A stretch of 52,840 nt of DNA from PVC group bacterium (GTDB lineage: Bacteria; Verrucomicrobiota; Kiritimatiellia; CAIKKV01; CAITUY01), in the NCBI GenBank assembly GCA_945890715.1, contig CAMDCX010000010.1, forward strand, positions 1-52,840, in the 5' to 3' direction. Shown here piece after piece: positions 1 to 8,905 of this stretch. The notes beneath the pieces are model-generated. The model had not been told where the DNA came from, did no database searches, and worked only from the letters and a program-made list of their open reading frames with translations. The first letter of the stretch is position 1. Each line of letters opens with the position of its first letter. The position numbers were made by a program, and so were the translations under genes.

Positions 1-727
1 CCGGTTCTGGCGCCGGAGCGGGCTCGGGTAGCGGTTCCGGTTCCGGCGGGGGTTCGGCTTCGGGCGGCGGCTGTACGGGCTGCTCAATCACCGGTTCCGG
101 CTCGGGAGTGGGTATTATCACCGGTGGGGGTTCAGGTTCATTGGCAGGCTCTGGCGGCGGCACTGGCTCAGGGGCTGGGAATTCTGCTTCTGCCGCCGGT
201 ATCGACTGAACGGATGGCTCCACCGCCGGTTGGGGTTCCGGATCAGGCTCCGGCTCGGGTTGTGGCGTGATTTCCGTCACCGGTTCAGGGTCAGTAAGCG
301 GAACCGTGGCGGGCGGAACAATCTCCACGGGTTCGGGCATCACGGGGGAAACCACCGGCGGCTCGGCGACAATGGGCGGCACGACTACAGGCACAGGGGC
401 GACGGGAATTGGGACAACGAACACAGGCGCGACGGGAACTGAGCGACTCATGGGCGGCGGGAGGCTGGTGGTGAGAGGCTGCGAGACTGCCACGGGTACC
501 GCTTCGGCGGCCACCGCCACTTGCCCGGTGGCCATCTCGCGGGCGGCCGAACTGGGAACGTAACCCATCTGGCGGACCAGAGCCGTGACCCGCTGCCGGG
601 TGGCCAGGCTGATTCCCACTTGATCGGCACGGCCATTGACGATCAGCGAAACGGTCGTCTTGGAGACTCCCGCCGCTGCCGCCACATCCCGGATTCTCAC
701 ACCCTGCTTTATCCGTAATATCGACAT
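1..727 (-). CDS. LacI-type HTH protein with long Pro/Glu-rich tail (partial, runs off the left edge)
   Basis: The minus frame is open from an ATG at 727 to the window edge (242 codons, no stop). Residues about 10-65 are a classic LacI helix-turn-helix: IRDVAAAAGVSKTTVSLIVNG, then TRQRVTALVRQMGYVPSSAAREMA with the hinge-helix region. From about residue 70 onward there is no sugar-binding domain. Instead there are more than 170 residues of Pro/Val, then Pro/Glu low complexity (PEPEPEP-like runs) up to the edge. The codon directly before the ATG is an in-frame TAG, so the start cannot lie further upstream. No Shine-Dalgarno is visible, and the predicted promoter fits a leaderless mRNA. The HTH assignment is secure. 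The overall role is unknown because the C-terminus is missing; a regulator with a long extended linker to an unseen domain is the simplest reading. Confidence 0.85.
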   Translation of the reverse strand, partial: MSILRIKQGVRIRDVAAAAGVSKTTVSLIVNGRADQVGISLATRQRVTALVRQMGYVPSSAAREMATGQVAVAAEAVPVAVSQPLTTSLPPPMSRSVPVAPVFVVPIPVAPVPVVVPPIVAEPPVVSPVMPEPVEIVPPATVPLTDPEPVTEITPQPEPEPDPEPQPAVEPSVQSIPAAEAEFPAPEPVPPPEPANEPEPPPVIIPTPEPEPVIEQPVQPPPEAEPPPEPEPLPEPAPAPEP

Positions 728-743
728 CTAAACCGGTTTAGAT
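726..743. promoter_or_regulatory. LacI-family operator (perfect 18-bp palindrome)
   Basis: ATCTAAACCGGTTTAGAT is a perfect palindrome with the central CG typical of LacI/GalR operators. It overlaps the start codon of the LacI-type gene and the predicted -10 box. Binding there would block the gene's own transcription, so autorepression is inferred. Confidence 0.8.
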
Positions 744-765
744 CATATATTTCGGCGGAAGTCAA
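737..765 (-). promoter_or_regulatory. Promoter of the LacI-type gene
   Basis: On the minus strand, TTGACT (765-760) and TCTAAA (742-737) are separated by exactly 17 bp. Initiation 6-8 nt downstream would fall within a few bases of the ATG at 727, which predicts a leaderless transcript. The -10 box lies inside the palindromic operator. Confidence 0.6.
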
Positions 766-892
766 GACAGGCAACTGACCATATCGAAGACTTTAGAATG
801 TTGCGGCGAATCCGTGATAATGTTGTCGTTCTTCCCAGCGGCTGGAGCTTTTTCAGCTTGCCCGCGCCCCGTGCTCCAACTATTTTTGCCGG

Positions 893-2488
893 ATGACAAC
901 ACCAACTTCCGCATCCAATCCCTGGCTGGCCGCTTTGAAATCCAACGAACCCTGGTTTGTAAAAGGCGACCTGGATGGTTTCTTCGGTCTCTTCATCGAC
1001 AATCTGCTCCAACTCATGCTAATCGGCGTCCTGTGCCGGTTCGTGTGTGGGTTTCCCTCCGACTTCATCACCAGCGTCATTCTGCCCGGTGCGGCCATCT
1101 CCATCCTGATCGGAAACCTTTTCTACGGCTGGCAGGCTCGGATGGTGGCCTTCAAGACCGGACGCCGGGACACCACCGCCCTACCCTTCGGCATCAACAC
1201 GCCAAGCCTCGTAGCCTATGTCTTCCTGATCATGGGCCCGGTGTACCGCGAGACCGGAAACTGGCAATTGGCCTGGCAGGCTGGACTATTTGCCACTCTC
1301 GTCTCCGGCGTCATGGAAGTCGCAGGCGCCTTCGTCGGCGACTGGATGCGGACACACACACCCCGCGCCGCCCTGCTGTCCGCACTGGCCGGCATTGCCA
1401 TCACCTTCATCGCCATGGGGTTCATTCTCCAGATTTTCGCCTCGCCCCTGATCGCCATCCTGCCCATGATGCTGATCCTGATTTCCTACGCCTCCCGTAT
1501 CCGGTGGCCGCTTTCCCTTCCCGGCGGCTTCCTGGCGGTGATCATCGGCGTCTCCGTTGCCTGGATTCTGCGGTCCCTCGGCTGGATCACCTTCATCACT
1601 CCTCAGGACGCCTACACATTCGGATTCCATACCCCTCGTTTCATGCCCGGCGACGCCCTCTCCATGATGACTTCACCGCTCGGCTGGAAATACATGGCCA
1701 TTATCGTTCCTATGGGGCTTTTTAATGTCATTGGGTCGCTCCAGAACCTGGAAAGCGCCGAGGCGGGTGGGGATCGCTATGAAACAAAGCCCTCCCTGCT
1801 GACCAACGGCATTGGAACCCTGGTCGCCGGCTTTTTCGGCAGCCCCTTCCCCACCACCATCTACATCGGCCATCCGGGCTGGAAAGCCATGGGCGCGCGG
1901 GGTGGCTATTCGATCCTCAACGGGGTGGTCATCACCCTCCTCTGCCTGTTCGGCGGCCTGACGCTGATCCTGAAGGTCATTCCCATCGAGTGTACACTGG
2001 GCATTCTGCTGTGGATCGCCATTATCATCACCGCCCAATCGTTCCAGGAAATCCCCAAGCCCCATGCCCTCGCCGTGGCACTGGGCCTGATTCCGTCCTT
2101 TGCCGCATGGATGCTGCTCCAGATTGAAACCACCCTGCGCGTGTCAGGGTCGTCTCTCTTCGCCATGTGGGACAAATTCGGCCCGGATCTCTACATCAAG
2201 GGCGTCGTCGCCCTCAGCCAGGGGTTCATCCTGACCTCCATGGTTCTATCCGCCGCCACGGTCTTCATGATCGACCGGAACTTCCTGAAGGCGGCCTACT
2301 GGATGTTTGCCGGAGCGGCGTTATCAGCCGTCGGCTTGATCCACGCCTACACCATGACCCCGACCGGTATCGAAAACAAATTCGGCTGGCTGGCTGCTCC
2401 CGACTTCGCCGTCATGTATGCCCTGACCGGCCTCATCCTGATCGGCCTGCACTTCTGGCATCTCCCGGAATCGGGCGAACATGGGTAA
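893..2488 (+). CDS. NCS2/AzgA-like nucleobase permease
   Basis: A 531-residue polytopic inner-membrane protein with about 12 or more hydrophobic helices. The N-terminal part has GDLDGFFGLFIDNLLQLMLI and ALPFGINTPSLVAYVFLIMG, and the middle has SLLTNGIGTLVAGFFGSPFP followed by TTIYIGHPGWKAMGARGGYS. These follow the layout of AzgA-type purine permeases (COG2252, xanthine/uracil/adenine superfamily). Length fits the family, which runs about 430-550. It is probably a proton-coupled importer of a purine or related base, but the substrate cannot be read from sequence. It stands alone, divergent from the LacI-type gene and convergent with the next minus-strand gene. Start chosen at ATG 893; the Shine-Dalgarno is weak (GCCGG). 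Confidence 0.8.
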   Translation: MTTPTSASNPWLAALKSNEPWFVKGDLDGFFGLFIDNLLQLMLIGVLCRFVCGFPSDFITSVILPGAAISILIGNLFYGWQARMVAFKTGRRDTTALPFGINTPSLVAYVFLIMGPVYRETGNWQLAWQAGLFATLVSGVMEVAGAFVGDWMRTHTPRAALLSALAGIAITFIAMGFILQIFASPLIAILPMMLILISYASRIRWPLSLPGGFLAVIIGVSVAWILRSLGWITFITPQDAYTFGFHTPRFMPGDALSMMTSPLGWKYMAIIVPMGLFNVIGSLQNLESAEAGGDRYETKPSLLTNGIGTLVAGFFGSPFPTTIYIGHPGWKAMGARGGYSILNGVVITLLCLFGGLTLILKVIPIECTLGILLWIAIIITAQSFQEIPKPHALAVALGLIPSFAAWMLLQIETTLRVSGSSLFAMWDKFGPDLYIKGVVALSQGFILTSMVLSAATVFMIDRNFLKAAYWMFAGAALSAVGLIHAYTMTPTGIENKFGWLAAPDFAVMYALTGLILIGLHFWHLPESGEHG

Positions 2489-2535
2489 GACAGGATCCTG
2501 CGAAATATTCCGGAGGCGAAAAACTTTTCAGCCCT

Positions 2536-2952
2536 CTATTGGGGCATTTCGGCGGTCATGGTGCCTTTTCGGCCGCGACCATTGACTTCATTATAGCTAC
2601 ACTGGGCAATCCCGTCGTTGCCATACTTCCCGGAAAATTCAAAGGTGCCATTGGCGCCTCTGCCACTCGCCTTGCCACTGCCGCTGATCTCTGACTTCAG
2701 ATCGGTCTTAACCGTTCCCACGTAGTCCAAGGCCTTGCCGTTCCAAGTGGAAACGTAGGTGGCGTCATACGTGCCATCCCCTTTCGGAGTGAGTTTGGCA
2801 GACCAGGGGTTTTGCTTACCGCTAAACGTGCACATTCCCTTGATTGACGTGATTTTTGATAATTTTGCGGAATCCTTGTCGGATCCAGAACAGACCCCTC
2901 CCAAGACTAGCATACCCCCCAGAACAACGATGGTGATTAACGGTATTTTCAT
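2536..2952 (-). CDS. Small secreted protein, unknown function
   Basis: 138 residues starting with a signal peptide (MKIPLITIVVLGGMLVLGGV). A Cys follows, but the residues before it (G-G-V) do not make a good lipobox. The mature part is about 110 residues, rich in Gly/Ser/Thr/Lys, with alternating beta-strand-like segments (GDGTYDATYVSTWNGKAL, GANGTFEFSGKYG). It resembles small periplasmic beta-rich proteins that are annotated only as hypothetical. It is monocistronic and convergent with the permease. The GGAGAAT-like sequence just upstream of the ATG is a plausible ribosome site. Function not recognised. Confidence 0.7.
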   Translation of the reverse strand: MKIPLITIVVLGGMLVLGGVCSGSDKDSAKLSKITSIKGMCTFSGKQNPWSAKLTPKGDGTYDATYVSTWNGKALDYVGTVKTDLKSEISGSGKASGRGANGTFEFSGKYGNDGIAQCSYNEVNGRGRKGTMTAEMPQ

Positions 2953-3046
2953 TCAATTCTCCCTCTATTAGTGAAGATCAATTGATTGCACTATTACGTG
3001 TTTATTCAGCTTGCCCCTATCCGAGCAGCCCATTATTTTAAAAACC

Positions 3047-3535
3047 ATGAAAGAGAATCGTACCACATCTTCTGCTCGATCGACCAGCCTCATCATCAGG
3101 CTTCGATCAAGCGGGAAAGTGATGCTACCCGTCATGATGGGTGCCGCTCTGCTGTCCGGGTTCCGCGACGGAACTTATTCCGTTGAGCATCTTTCTTCCG
3201 GCGCGCCCCCCATCATCATAACCCTTCTGGTGGCGTGGCTCGGCGGGTCAGTACTCGGCCCCGCGATCCTTTCCTGGTTGCCGGGTGAATCCCTTCCGTT
3301 CAAGGGGTGGATGGCGGGCATTCTCGCACTCACCGCCTGGCCGGCCGCCTGCCTGCCACTGCACCTGACGCCCCTGGATGTCACCGTGGCGCTTCTGATC
3401 ATTCCCGCTACGACCGCTTTGTTGATCAACCGGCTTACCGGCACTCCCCCTGACTCCTGGCGAAAATCAGCGCCTTTACAAGTGGCTCCGATTGCTTTCG
3501 CCACAGGAATCTGGATAATGGCGAGATTCATTTAA
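3047..3535 (+). CDS. Small integral membrane protein, unknown
   Basis: About 162 residues from ATG 3047 (a TTG start at 3011 would add 12). After a basic N-terminus there are about four hydrophobic segments: MLPVMMGAALLSG, IIITLLVAWLGGSVLG, WMAGILALTAWPAACL and VTVALLIIPATTALLI, with a last one at the C-terminus (VAPIAFATGIWIMARFI). The layout is reminiscent of Yip1-like membrane proteins, but no diagnostic motif is visible. It ends 12 bp before murG on the same strand, so co-transcription with murG is likely. Function unknown. Confidence 0.6.
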   Translation: MKENRTTSSARSTSLIIRLRSSGKVMLPVMMGAALLSGFRDGTYSVEHLSSGAPPIIITLLVAWLGGSVLGPAILSWLPGESLPFKGWMAGILALTAWPAACLPLHLTPLDVTVALLIIPATTALLINRLTGTPPDSWRKSAPLQVAPIAFATGIWIMARFI

Positions 3536-3547
3536 GAGGGATTCTTC

Positions 3548-4624
3548 ATGGCGAAATTCAGTGTGTCGTGTGGCGGTACCGGCGGGCATGTCTTTCCCGG
3601 CATGGCAACCGCTCTGGCCCTTCAGAAGCGGGGACATTCGGTCACTCTCTGGCTTTCAGGCAAAGCCATCGAAACTGCCACCCTCCACGCCTGGAGCGGC
3701 CCGGTCATCAGCATCGGGGCCGAAAAGCTCTCCTTTCATCCCCTTCATCTTCCCCGCACTCTGCTCAGCCTCCTACGCGTCTACCGCACGAGTGTGAAGG
3801 CGTTACGTGAACAGCAACCGGATGCCCTCCTCGCGATGGGCAGTTACTCCTCCATCGGTCCGGTGTTGGCGGCACGCCGTCTCGGAATTCCGGTTGTCCT
3901 CCATGAGGCCAATGTCATCCCGGGCAAAGCCGTCAGCACTTTTTCCCGGCTCGCAACAGCCATCGCCATCAGTTTTCCCGAAACCCGCGCCCACCTGAAA
4001 CACCCCGCCATGACACTCACCGGCCTGCCGCTTCGCAAGGAAATGGAAATGGCGGCAACCCTCCCGGCGGACGCACCCGCCCTATTCACGGTCCTCACCA
4101 TGGGCGGAAGCCAGGGTGCCCAGCGTCTGAACGACACCGTTCCCACCGCATTGGCCCGCCTGATCGCCGCCGGAATCCAGGTGGAGGCCATCCACCTGTC
4201 GGGAGAAAAAGCGAAATCCTCCGTCGAGGAGTCCTATCGAGCCGCAGGCGTTCCCGCCACCGTATATGGCTTTTGCAACGACATGGTTTCCGTCTACCGC
4301 CGGACAAGTTTGGCAATTTCCCGCTCGGGCGCCAACTCCTGTCTGGAGCTTGCCCTGTTCGGCATCCCGGCACTCCTCGTTCCCTACCCCCAGTCAGCCC
4401 GGAACCACCAGCTCGCCAATGCCCGGGCCATGGCCGATGCCGGAGCCTCCGAGGTGTTGGAACAACAGGATCTTTCACCCGAGCGCCTTGCGGAATCCAT
4501 TCGTTTTCTGGCAACTAACCCGGTCTCACAATCCGCGATGCGCCGTGCCGCCCGGACCCGCGCCCTTGCGGGAGCCGACGACCGGCTTGCGGATTTGATT
4601 GAGAAAGTCGCGGCCAGTCGTTAA
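3548..4624 (+). CDS. murG: MurG, lipid II synthase (GlcNAc transferase)
   Basis: Transfers GlcNAc from UDP-GlcNAc to undecaprenyl-pyrophosphoryl-MurNAc-pentapeptide on the cytoplasmic membrane face, making lipid II. 358 residues, normal for the family. The N-terminal glycine loop CGGTGGHVFPGMA (residues 8-20), the HEANVIPGKA segment, the second loop TMGGSQGAQRLN and the UDP-binding stretch SRSGANSCLELALFGIPALL with PYPQSARNHQLANA are all present. GAGGG lies about 8 nt upstream of the ATG. It sits between a small membrane protein and pyrK rather than in a division/cell-wall cluster, so it may be a relocated or second copy. Confidence 0.93.
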   Translation: MAKFSVSCGGTGGHVFPGMATALALQKRGHSVTLWLSGKAIETATLHAWSGPVISIGAEKLSFHPLHLPRTLLSLLRVYRTSVKALREQQPDALLAMGSYSSIGPVLAARRLGIPVVLHEANVIPGKAVSTFSRLATAIAISFPETRAHLKHPAMTLTGLPLRKEMEMAATLPADAPALFTVLTMGGSQGAQRLNDTVPTALARLIAAGIQVEAIHLSGEKAKSSVEESYRAAGVPATVYGFCNDMVSVYRRTSLAISRSGANSCLELALFGIPALLVPYPQSARNHQLANARAMADAGASEVLEQQDLSPERLAESIRFLATNPVSQSAMRRAARTRALAGADDRLADLIEKVAASR

Positions 4625-4635
4625 TCTCCCCTCCC

Positions 4636-5424
4636 ATGATGCGTATCGAAAACGGAACTGTTGTCGGCCATGACGCCATGGGCCCGGACTACCGGGTACT
4701 GACCCTGAAACTGCCCGATGTGGCCCCCCTGGCCAAGCCCGGCCAGTTCATCCACCTCCGCCTTGCCCAGTTACATGATGCCGTCCTGCGCCGCCCGTTC
4801 AGCATCTACCGGGTCGATGGAAATCACCTCTCCATTCTCTACAAAACGGTGGGACGCGGAACCGCCTCCATGCAAACCCTGCGCCTGAACGACACGGCCA
4901 GCGTGGTCGGCCCCCTCGGAAACGGATTCCCCCTGGATCTCGCCGACTCCCTTACCCCCGTCCTCGTTGCAGGCGGTTACGGGGTCGCTCCGCTTTATTT
5001 CCTGGCGCGAAAAATGACACGCCGCGGTATTCTTTTTATAGGAGGTGCCAAGGCGGCGGATATTCTCCTGGCCGACGAATTCCGCGCCCTGGATTGGGAG
5101 GTTCAGGTGGCCACGGATGATGGCTCTCTGGGAGTAAAGGGTTTGGTAACCGTGGCACTCGATGCCTGGCTTGCGGCCTCAGCCCCTCACACGCAACCGG
5201 AATTCTTCGCCTGCGGCCCGAACGGCATGCTCAAGGCTGTTGGCGATCGCGCCATCGGCGGCAACCAGAAAGCCTGGCTCTCGCTTGACCGCCACATGGG
5301 CTGCGGGGTCGGCGCCTGCCTCGCCTGCGTCCAGAAAGTCCGCCTCAGCGGACAGGAAACCCTGGCCCGCGTCTGTAAGGACGGCCCGATTTTCGAAGCC
5401 CGCGACGTTATCTGGGAAAATTGA
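4636..5424 (+). CDS. pyrK: Dihydroorotate dehydrogenase electron-transfer subunit PyrK
   Basis: The FAD and [2Fe-2S] subunit that passes electrons from class 1B dihydroorotate dehydrogenase to NAD+. 262 residues. An N-terminal ferredoxin-reductase-like barrel carries RRPFSIY (FAD binding), followed by VGPLGNGFPL and the Rossmann-like part (AGGYGVAPLYFLARKM). The C-terminal cluster motif is CGVGACLACVQK plus a later Cys (RVCKDGP), the four ligands expected. Its stop is 1 bp before the pyrD start, so the two subunits are translationally coupled. ATG at 4636 is used; 4639 is equally possible. Confidence 0.94.
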   Translation: MMRIENGTVVGHDAMGPDYRVLTLKLPDVAPLAKPGQFIHLRLAQLHDAVLRRPFSIYRVDGNHLSILYKTVGRGTASMQTLRLNDTASVVGPLGNGFPLDLADSLTPVLVAGGYGVAPLYFLARKMTRRGILFIGGAKAADILLADEFRALDWEVQVATDDGSLGVKGLVTVALDAWLAASAPHTQPEFFACGPNGMLKAVGDRAIGGNQKAWLSLDRHMGCGVGACLACVQKVRLSGQETLARVCKDGPIFEARDVIWEN

Positions 5425-5425
5425 C

Positions 5426-6340
5426 ATGACACCAACACTCGACATCACGCTTGCGGGAATCCAGATGAAAAACCCCGTCATGGTCGCCTCCGGCACCTTC
5501 GGATATGGCCCGGAATACGCCGATCTCGTGGATCTGAACCAGCTCGGCGCCATCGTGGTCAAGGGGATCAGTCTGGAGCCCTGGGGTGGAAACAAAACCC
5601 CGCGCATGGTGGAAGTCTCCGGTGGGCTCATCAACGCCATCGGGTTGCAAAACCCGGGCGTAGCGGGCTTTATTGGGAAATACATGCCGTTCCTGCGCAA
5701 GCACGATCTTGCTGTCATTGTGAACATCTGGGGAAAGACGCTGGAGGAATACGCGGAAGTGGCCGCACAATTCGACGGTGTCGAGGGCGTGCATGCCTTG
5801 GAGATCAACATTTCCTGTCCCAACGTGAAGGCGGGCGGAAGTTCCTTCGGCACCACTCTCGAATCCACCGCCAAGGTAGTGGCCGCCGTTCGGGCAAAAA
5901 CAAAACTTCCCATCATCCCCAAGCTGGCGCCCAATGTGTCCGACATCGGCGCCTTTGCCAAGGTCTGCGAAGACAACGGGGCTGATGCGCTCTCGCTCAT
6001 CAATTCATTCCCTGCCATGGCCATTGATATTGAAACCCGGCGCCCCATCCTCGCCAATATCTCCGGCGGACTCAGCGGCCCGGCCATCCACCCGATCGCG
6101 GTCAAGCTGGTGTACGAGGCCGCCAAGGCCGTCAAGATTCCCCTGATCGCCCTCGGCGGCATCACCTCCGCCAAGGACGCCATTGAATTCATGATTGCAG
6201 GCGCCTCGGCGGTGGCCGTGGGCACGGCTAATTTCACGGAACCCTTGACGGCGTTACACGTGATCGATGGCCTCCGCGACTATCTTGTCAGAAACAACAT
6301 GAGCCGCGTCCAGGAACTGGTACGCAGCATAAGGATATAA
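5426..6340 (+). CDS. pyrD: Dihydroorotate dehydrogenase, class 1B catalytic subunit
   Basis: FMN enzyme oxidising dihydroorotate to orotate in pyrimidine synthesis, working with PyrK. 304 residues. Visible motifs: [12 protein letters not shown] at the N-terminus, the substrate loop [11 protein letters not shown], the catalytic-loop Cys in [13 protein letters not shown] (class 1 enzymes use Cys as base), [28 protein letters not shown] and the FMN-phosphate site [28 protein letters not shown] longer in-frame reading from 5162 lies inside pyrK and is rejected, because the family start [12 protein letters not shown] at 5426 fits the normal length. Confidence 0.95.
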   Translation: MTPTLDITLAGIQMKNPVMVASGTFGYGPEYADLVDLNQLGAIVVKGISLEPWGGNKTPRMVEVSGGLINAIGLQNPGVAGFIGKYMPFLRKHDLAVIVNIWGKTLEEYAEVAAQFDGVEGVHALEINISCPNVKAGGSSFGTTLESTAKVVAAVRAKTKLPIIPKLAPNVSDIGAFAKVCEDNGADALSLINSFPAMAIDIETRRPILANISGGLSGPAIHPIAVKLVYEAAKAVKIPLIALGGITSAKDAIEFMIAGASAVAVGTANFTEPLTALHVIDGLRDYLVRNNMSRVQELVRSIRI

Positions 6341-6344
6341 TCCC

Positions 6345-7295
6345 ATGACCATGCAAAAGAATTCCCGTATCTACGTTGCCGGACACCGCGGACTGGTGGG
6401 CTCGGCCATCATCAAACACCTGAAATCAGATGGCTACACCAACCTCCTGTGCCGAACGCACCAGGAACTGGAACTCACAGACCAGACCGCCGTAAAACGA
6501 TTCTTCGAACAGGAAAAACCCGAGTTTGTATTTCTGGCGGCAGCCAAAGTCGGCGGAATCTTCGCCAACAATACCTATCCCGCTGAATTTGCCTACAGCA
6601 ATCTCCAAATCCAGAATAACATCGTTAACTCCAGCTATCTCTCAGGCGCCAAAAAACTGATGTTCCTCGGCTCCTCGTGCATCTACCCGAAATTCGCCCC
6701 CCAACCCATCCGCGAGGATGCCCTGCTGTCTGGCCATCTCGAGGAAACCAACAAGTCCTACGCACTGGCCAAGATCGCCGGCATCATCATGTGCCAGAGC
6801 TATAACCGCCAGTACGGCACCAATTTCATCAGCGTCATGCCCACCAATCTGTATGGACCGGGTGATAACTACCACCCCGAAAACTCCCATGTGCTTCCCG
6901 CGATGATCCGTCGCTTCCATGAAGCCAAGGTCGCCAACGCTCCCACCGTCACCATCTGGGGAACCGGAGTCGCCCTGCGTGAGTTCCTGTACTCCGACGA
7001 CCTGGCCGATGCCTGTGTTTTTCTCATGAACACGTATGAGGATATCGAGATCATCAACATCGGCTCCGGCACCGAAGTCTCCATCAAGGAAGTCGCCCAT
7101 CTCGTCCAATCCACCGTCGGCTATCCCGGAAAAATCGTATTTGATACGTCGAAACCCGACGGCACCCCGAGGAAGTTGCTGGATTCGACCAAACTGACCA
7201 AACTGGGATGGAAGGCTCCCACCCTGCTTTCGGATGGCCTGAAGCTCGCCTATGCCGACTTCCTGAAGCAGATTGCTGAAGGCAAAATCAAGTGA
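6345..7295 (+). CDS. fcl: GDP-L-fucose synthase
   Basis: NADPH-dependent epimerase/reductase converting GDP-4-keto-6-deoxymannose to GDP-L-fucose for surface polysaccharide. 316 residues. Extended-SDR features: [13 protein letters not shown] (nucleotide loop), [34 protein letters not shown] and the catalytic YALAK, then the substrate-binding [27 protein letters not shown]. The start follows AAGGA at about 10 nt and lies 4 bp after pyrD, so it is in the same transcript. No GDP-mannose dehydratase gene is in the window. Confidence 0.93.
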   Translation: MTMQKNSRIYVAGHRGLVGSAIIKHLKSDGYTNLLCRTHQELELTDQTAVKRFFEQEKPEFVFLAAAKVGGIFANNTYPAEFAYSNLQIQNNIVNSSYLSGAKKLMFLGSSCIYPKFAPQPIREDALLSGHLEETNKSYALAKIAGIIMCQSYNRQYGTNFISVMPTNLYGPGDNYHPENSHVLPAMIRRFHEAKVANAPTVTIWGTGVALREFLYSDDLADACVFLMNTYEDIEIINIGSGTEVSIKEVAHLVQSTVGYPGKIVFDTSKPDGTPRKLLDSTKLTKLGWKAPTLLSDGLKLAYADFLKQIAEGKIK

Positions 7296-7300
7296 TCGGC

Positions 7301-8896
7301 ATGACCTCACGAAACCCTTTCCTATTCTGGATCCTCCTCGTTGTTTTTCTGGCCATCGGAATAGGGTGGCTGTTCTATGTCCCCTATCGCCCCGAACGCA
7401 CCTTTTCGGCCATTCCCATAAATGCCTCGGTGGTCAGCGTCCACCGGAACCTCGCCGGGGAATGGGACACTCTCTTCACCAACCCCATGATTCTCAGGGC
7501 TGTACAGGCCGCCGGGGTTCCAGACAAGGATCTAAACGACTTCAGCAAAAATCCCGTTACAAAAAAATGGGTCACCCGGCTCGTCTCCAAGCAGTCTGTC
7601 CTGGCCTATGTTCCTTCACTCGGCGCCCAACAAAAACCGGCCTTGGTCTGTGCCTCGTGGATCGGCGGACAAAGCCGCACCTTGCGCTGGCAAATGGCCT
7701 GGATCAAATCCAGCGACCTCATTCCTGTCAAATTGAATGACGGTCAGCTGACTGTCTGGCGGAGCCGGACGAAGTTCGGAAACACGAACCTGCGGCTCTC
7801 GCTGGCTCTGACCGAAGGCATGGTGCTGGCCTGCATTTCCGAGGATCCGACGGGTGTACGTGTGTTGCTTGAAGCCGCTGAAACCTACCCGGGCCGCCTC
7901 ACCGTGGCCACAGCAAAAAAACCGGAACAAGCCCGCGCCCAATTGAAACGAACCCCGCGGCATTGGGGCTGGATCGAGACCCATCAGAGCCTGGTGACCT
8001 ACGAACTCACACTGGATCAGGAACACATCTCCCTGTACCTCAATGGACGACTTCCCCTACCGACGACCCCACCTCTTAGCGAAACAACCGGAATGAAAAC
8101 CGTGGCAAACCTGACCGGAACCACTTCGGACTTCATCACCCTTCTGCCCCTGAGCTGGGTGCATTCACTGATGGGATCGGAATCGAACTATCTCTGGTTA
8201 AACACCCTTCGCCCCCTCTTCGATCCCGAGGGAGCCCCGTCCAATGCCCTTGCCTTTGTGGCTCTTCTCGACCAGCAGCACAACGGACGGCTTCGCGGGC
8301 CCATGGGCGCAACCTTGCGCGCCTTTGTGAAAGGGGTTAAAACACCCACTCTCCTGCTCGGCATTCAAGTGGGAAGCCGTGATGCGGCTGACAGCCGGAT
8401 CCAGCAGGCCATTACCCAGCTCAACAGCCAGTACAATCTCGGCCTTGTACTCCGCTCCATCTCCCAGGAAAACGGCTCGGGGTTGACCCTGATTGAGGAA
8501 TCCCGGAAAAACTTTTACGGCTCGTTTGAACCCGACGAATGTATTGCATATACCCTGTCGAACGACTGGCTCATCCTGTCCAGCAATGCCTCCGTCCTGA
8601 AAACCCTGATTCCCCCCGCTCATCACGGCAATCCGGTTTGGGGCTCCTCTTCCAAACCAGGCCCCTGCGGCCTGGGCTGGATCAACTTGGAAAGTATTGC
8701 TCCAACGGTGAAAAATGCAGCAGGCGTCCTGAAACTGGCGACCCTGATCGCCCCATCGGACCAGTCTGAAAAAATGCGCGACACCCTCAATCAGGCAGGT
8801 GTCCTGACCGATGTCTTGCGGGCTCTGGGTCAGGCCAAACTCACGATCTACTCACAGGATTCAGGAGTCGAAGCCCGGCTGGTTATTGGCAACTAA
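7301..8896 (+). CDS. Membrane-anchored protein of unknown function
   Basis: About 531 residues from ATG 7301; a GTG at 7292 would overlap the fucose synthase stop by 4 bp. One N-terminal membrane helix (PFLFWILLVVFLAIGIGWLF) anchors a large soluble domain, presumably periplasmic. The rest is a mixed alpha/beta sequence without catalytic signatures. Its layout (N-terminal anchor, repeated strand-rich modules, statements such as GCIAYTL/WLILSSNASVLKTL) is reminiscent of DUF3352-like proteins, a weak resemblance only. It lies between fucose synthase and GtrA, so a role in surface glycan assembly is a contextual guess. Confidence 0.65.
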   Translation: MTSRNPFLFWILLVVFLAIGIGWLFYVPYRPERTFSAIPINASVVSVHRNLAGEWDTLFTNPMILRAVQAAGVPDKDLNDFSKNPVTKKWVTRLVSKQSVLAYVPSLGAQQKPALVCASWIGGQSRTLRWQMAWIKSSDLIPVKLNDGQLTVWRSRTKFGNTNLRLSLALTEGMVLACISEDPTGVRVLLEAAETYPGRLTVATAKKPEQARAQLKRTPRHWGWIETHQSLVTYELTLDQEHISLYLNGRLPLPTTPPLSETTGMKTVANLTGTTSDFITLLPLSWVHSLMGSESNYLWLNTLRPLFDPEGAPSNALAFVALLDQQHNGRLRGPMGATLRAFVKGVKTPTLLLGIQVGSRDAADSRIQQAITQLNSQYNLGLVLRSISQENGSGLTLIEESRKNFYGSFEPDECIAYTLSNDWLILSSNASVLKTLIPPAHHGNPVWGSSSKPGPCGLGWINLESIAPTVKNAAGVLKLATLIAPSDQSEKMRDTLNQAGVLTDVLRALGQAKLTIYSQDSGVEARLVIGN

Positions 8897-8905
8897 ACAT
8901 CGACT

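Noticed and set aside
230-563. Plus-strand ORFs rich in Gly/Ser/Thr/Arg at the left end
   Set aside because: They are shadows of the Pro/Glu-rich minus-strand LacI-type gene; the low-complexity codons read as Gly/Ser repeats on the other strand, with no domain.
814-1725. 303-codon plus-strand ORF rich in Arg/His
   Set aside because: It lies in another frame of the permease gene, with biased Arg/His/Pro composition typical of a GC-rich shadow, and matches no family.
5179-6237. 352-codon minus-strand ORF
   Set aside because: Antisense to pyrK/pyrD, which have intact family motifs; no recognisable domain in the antisense frame.
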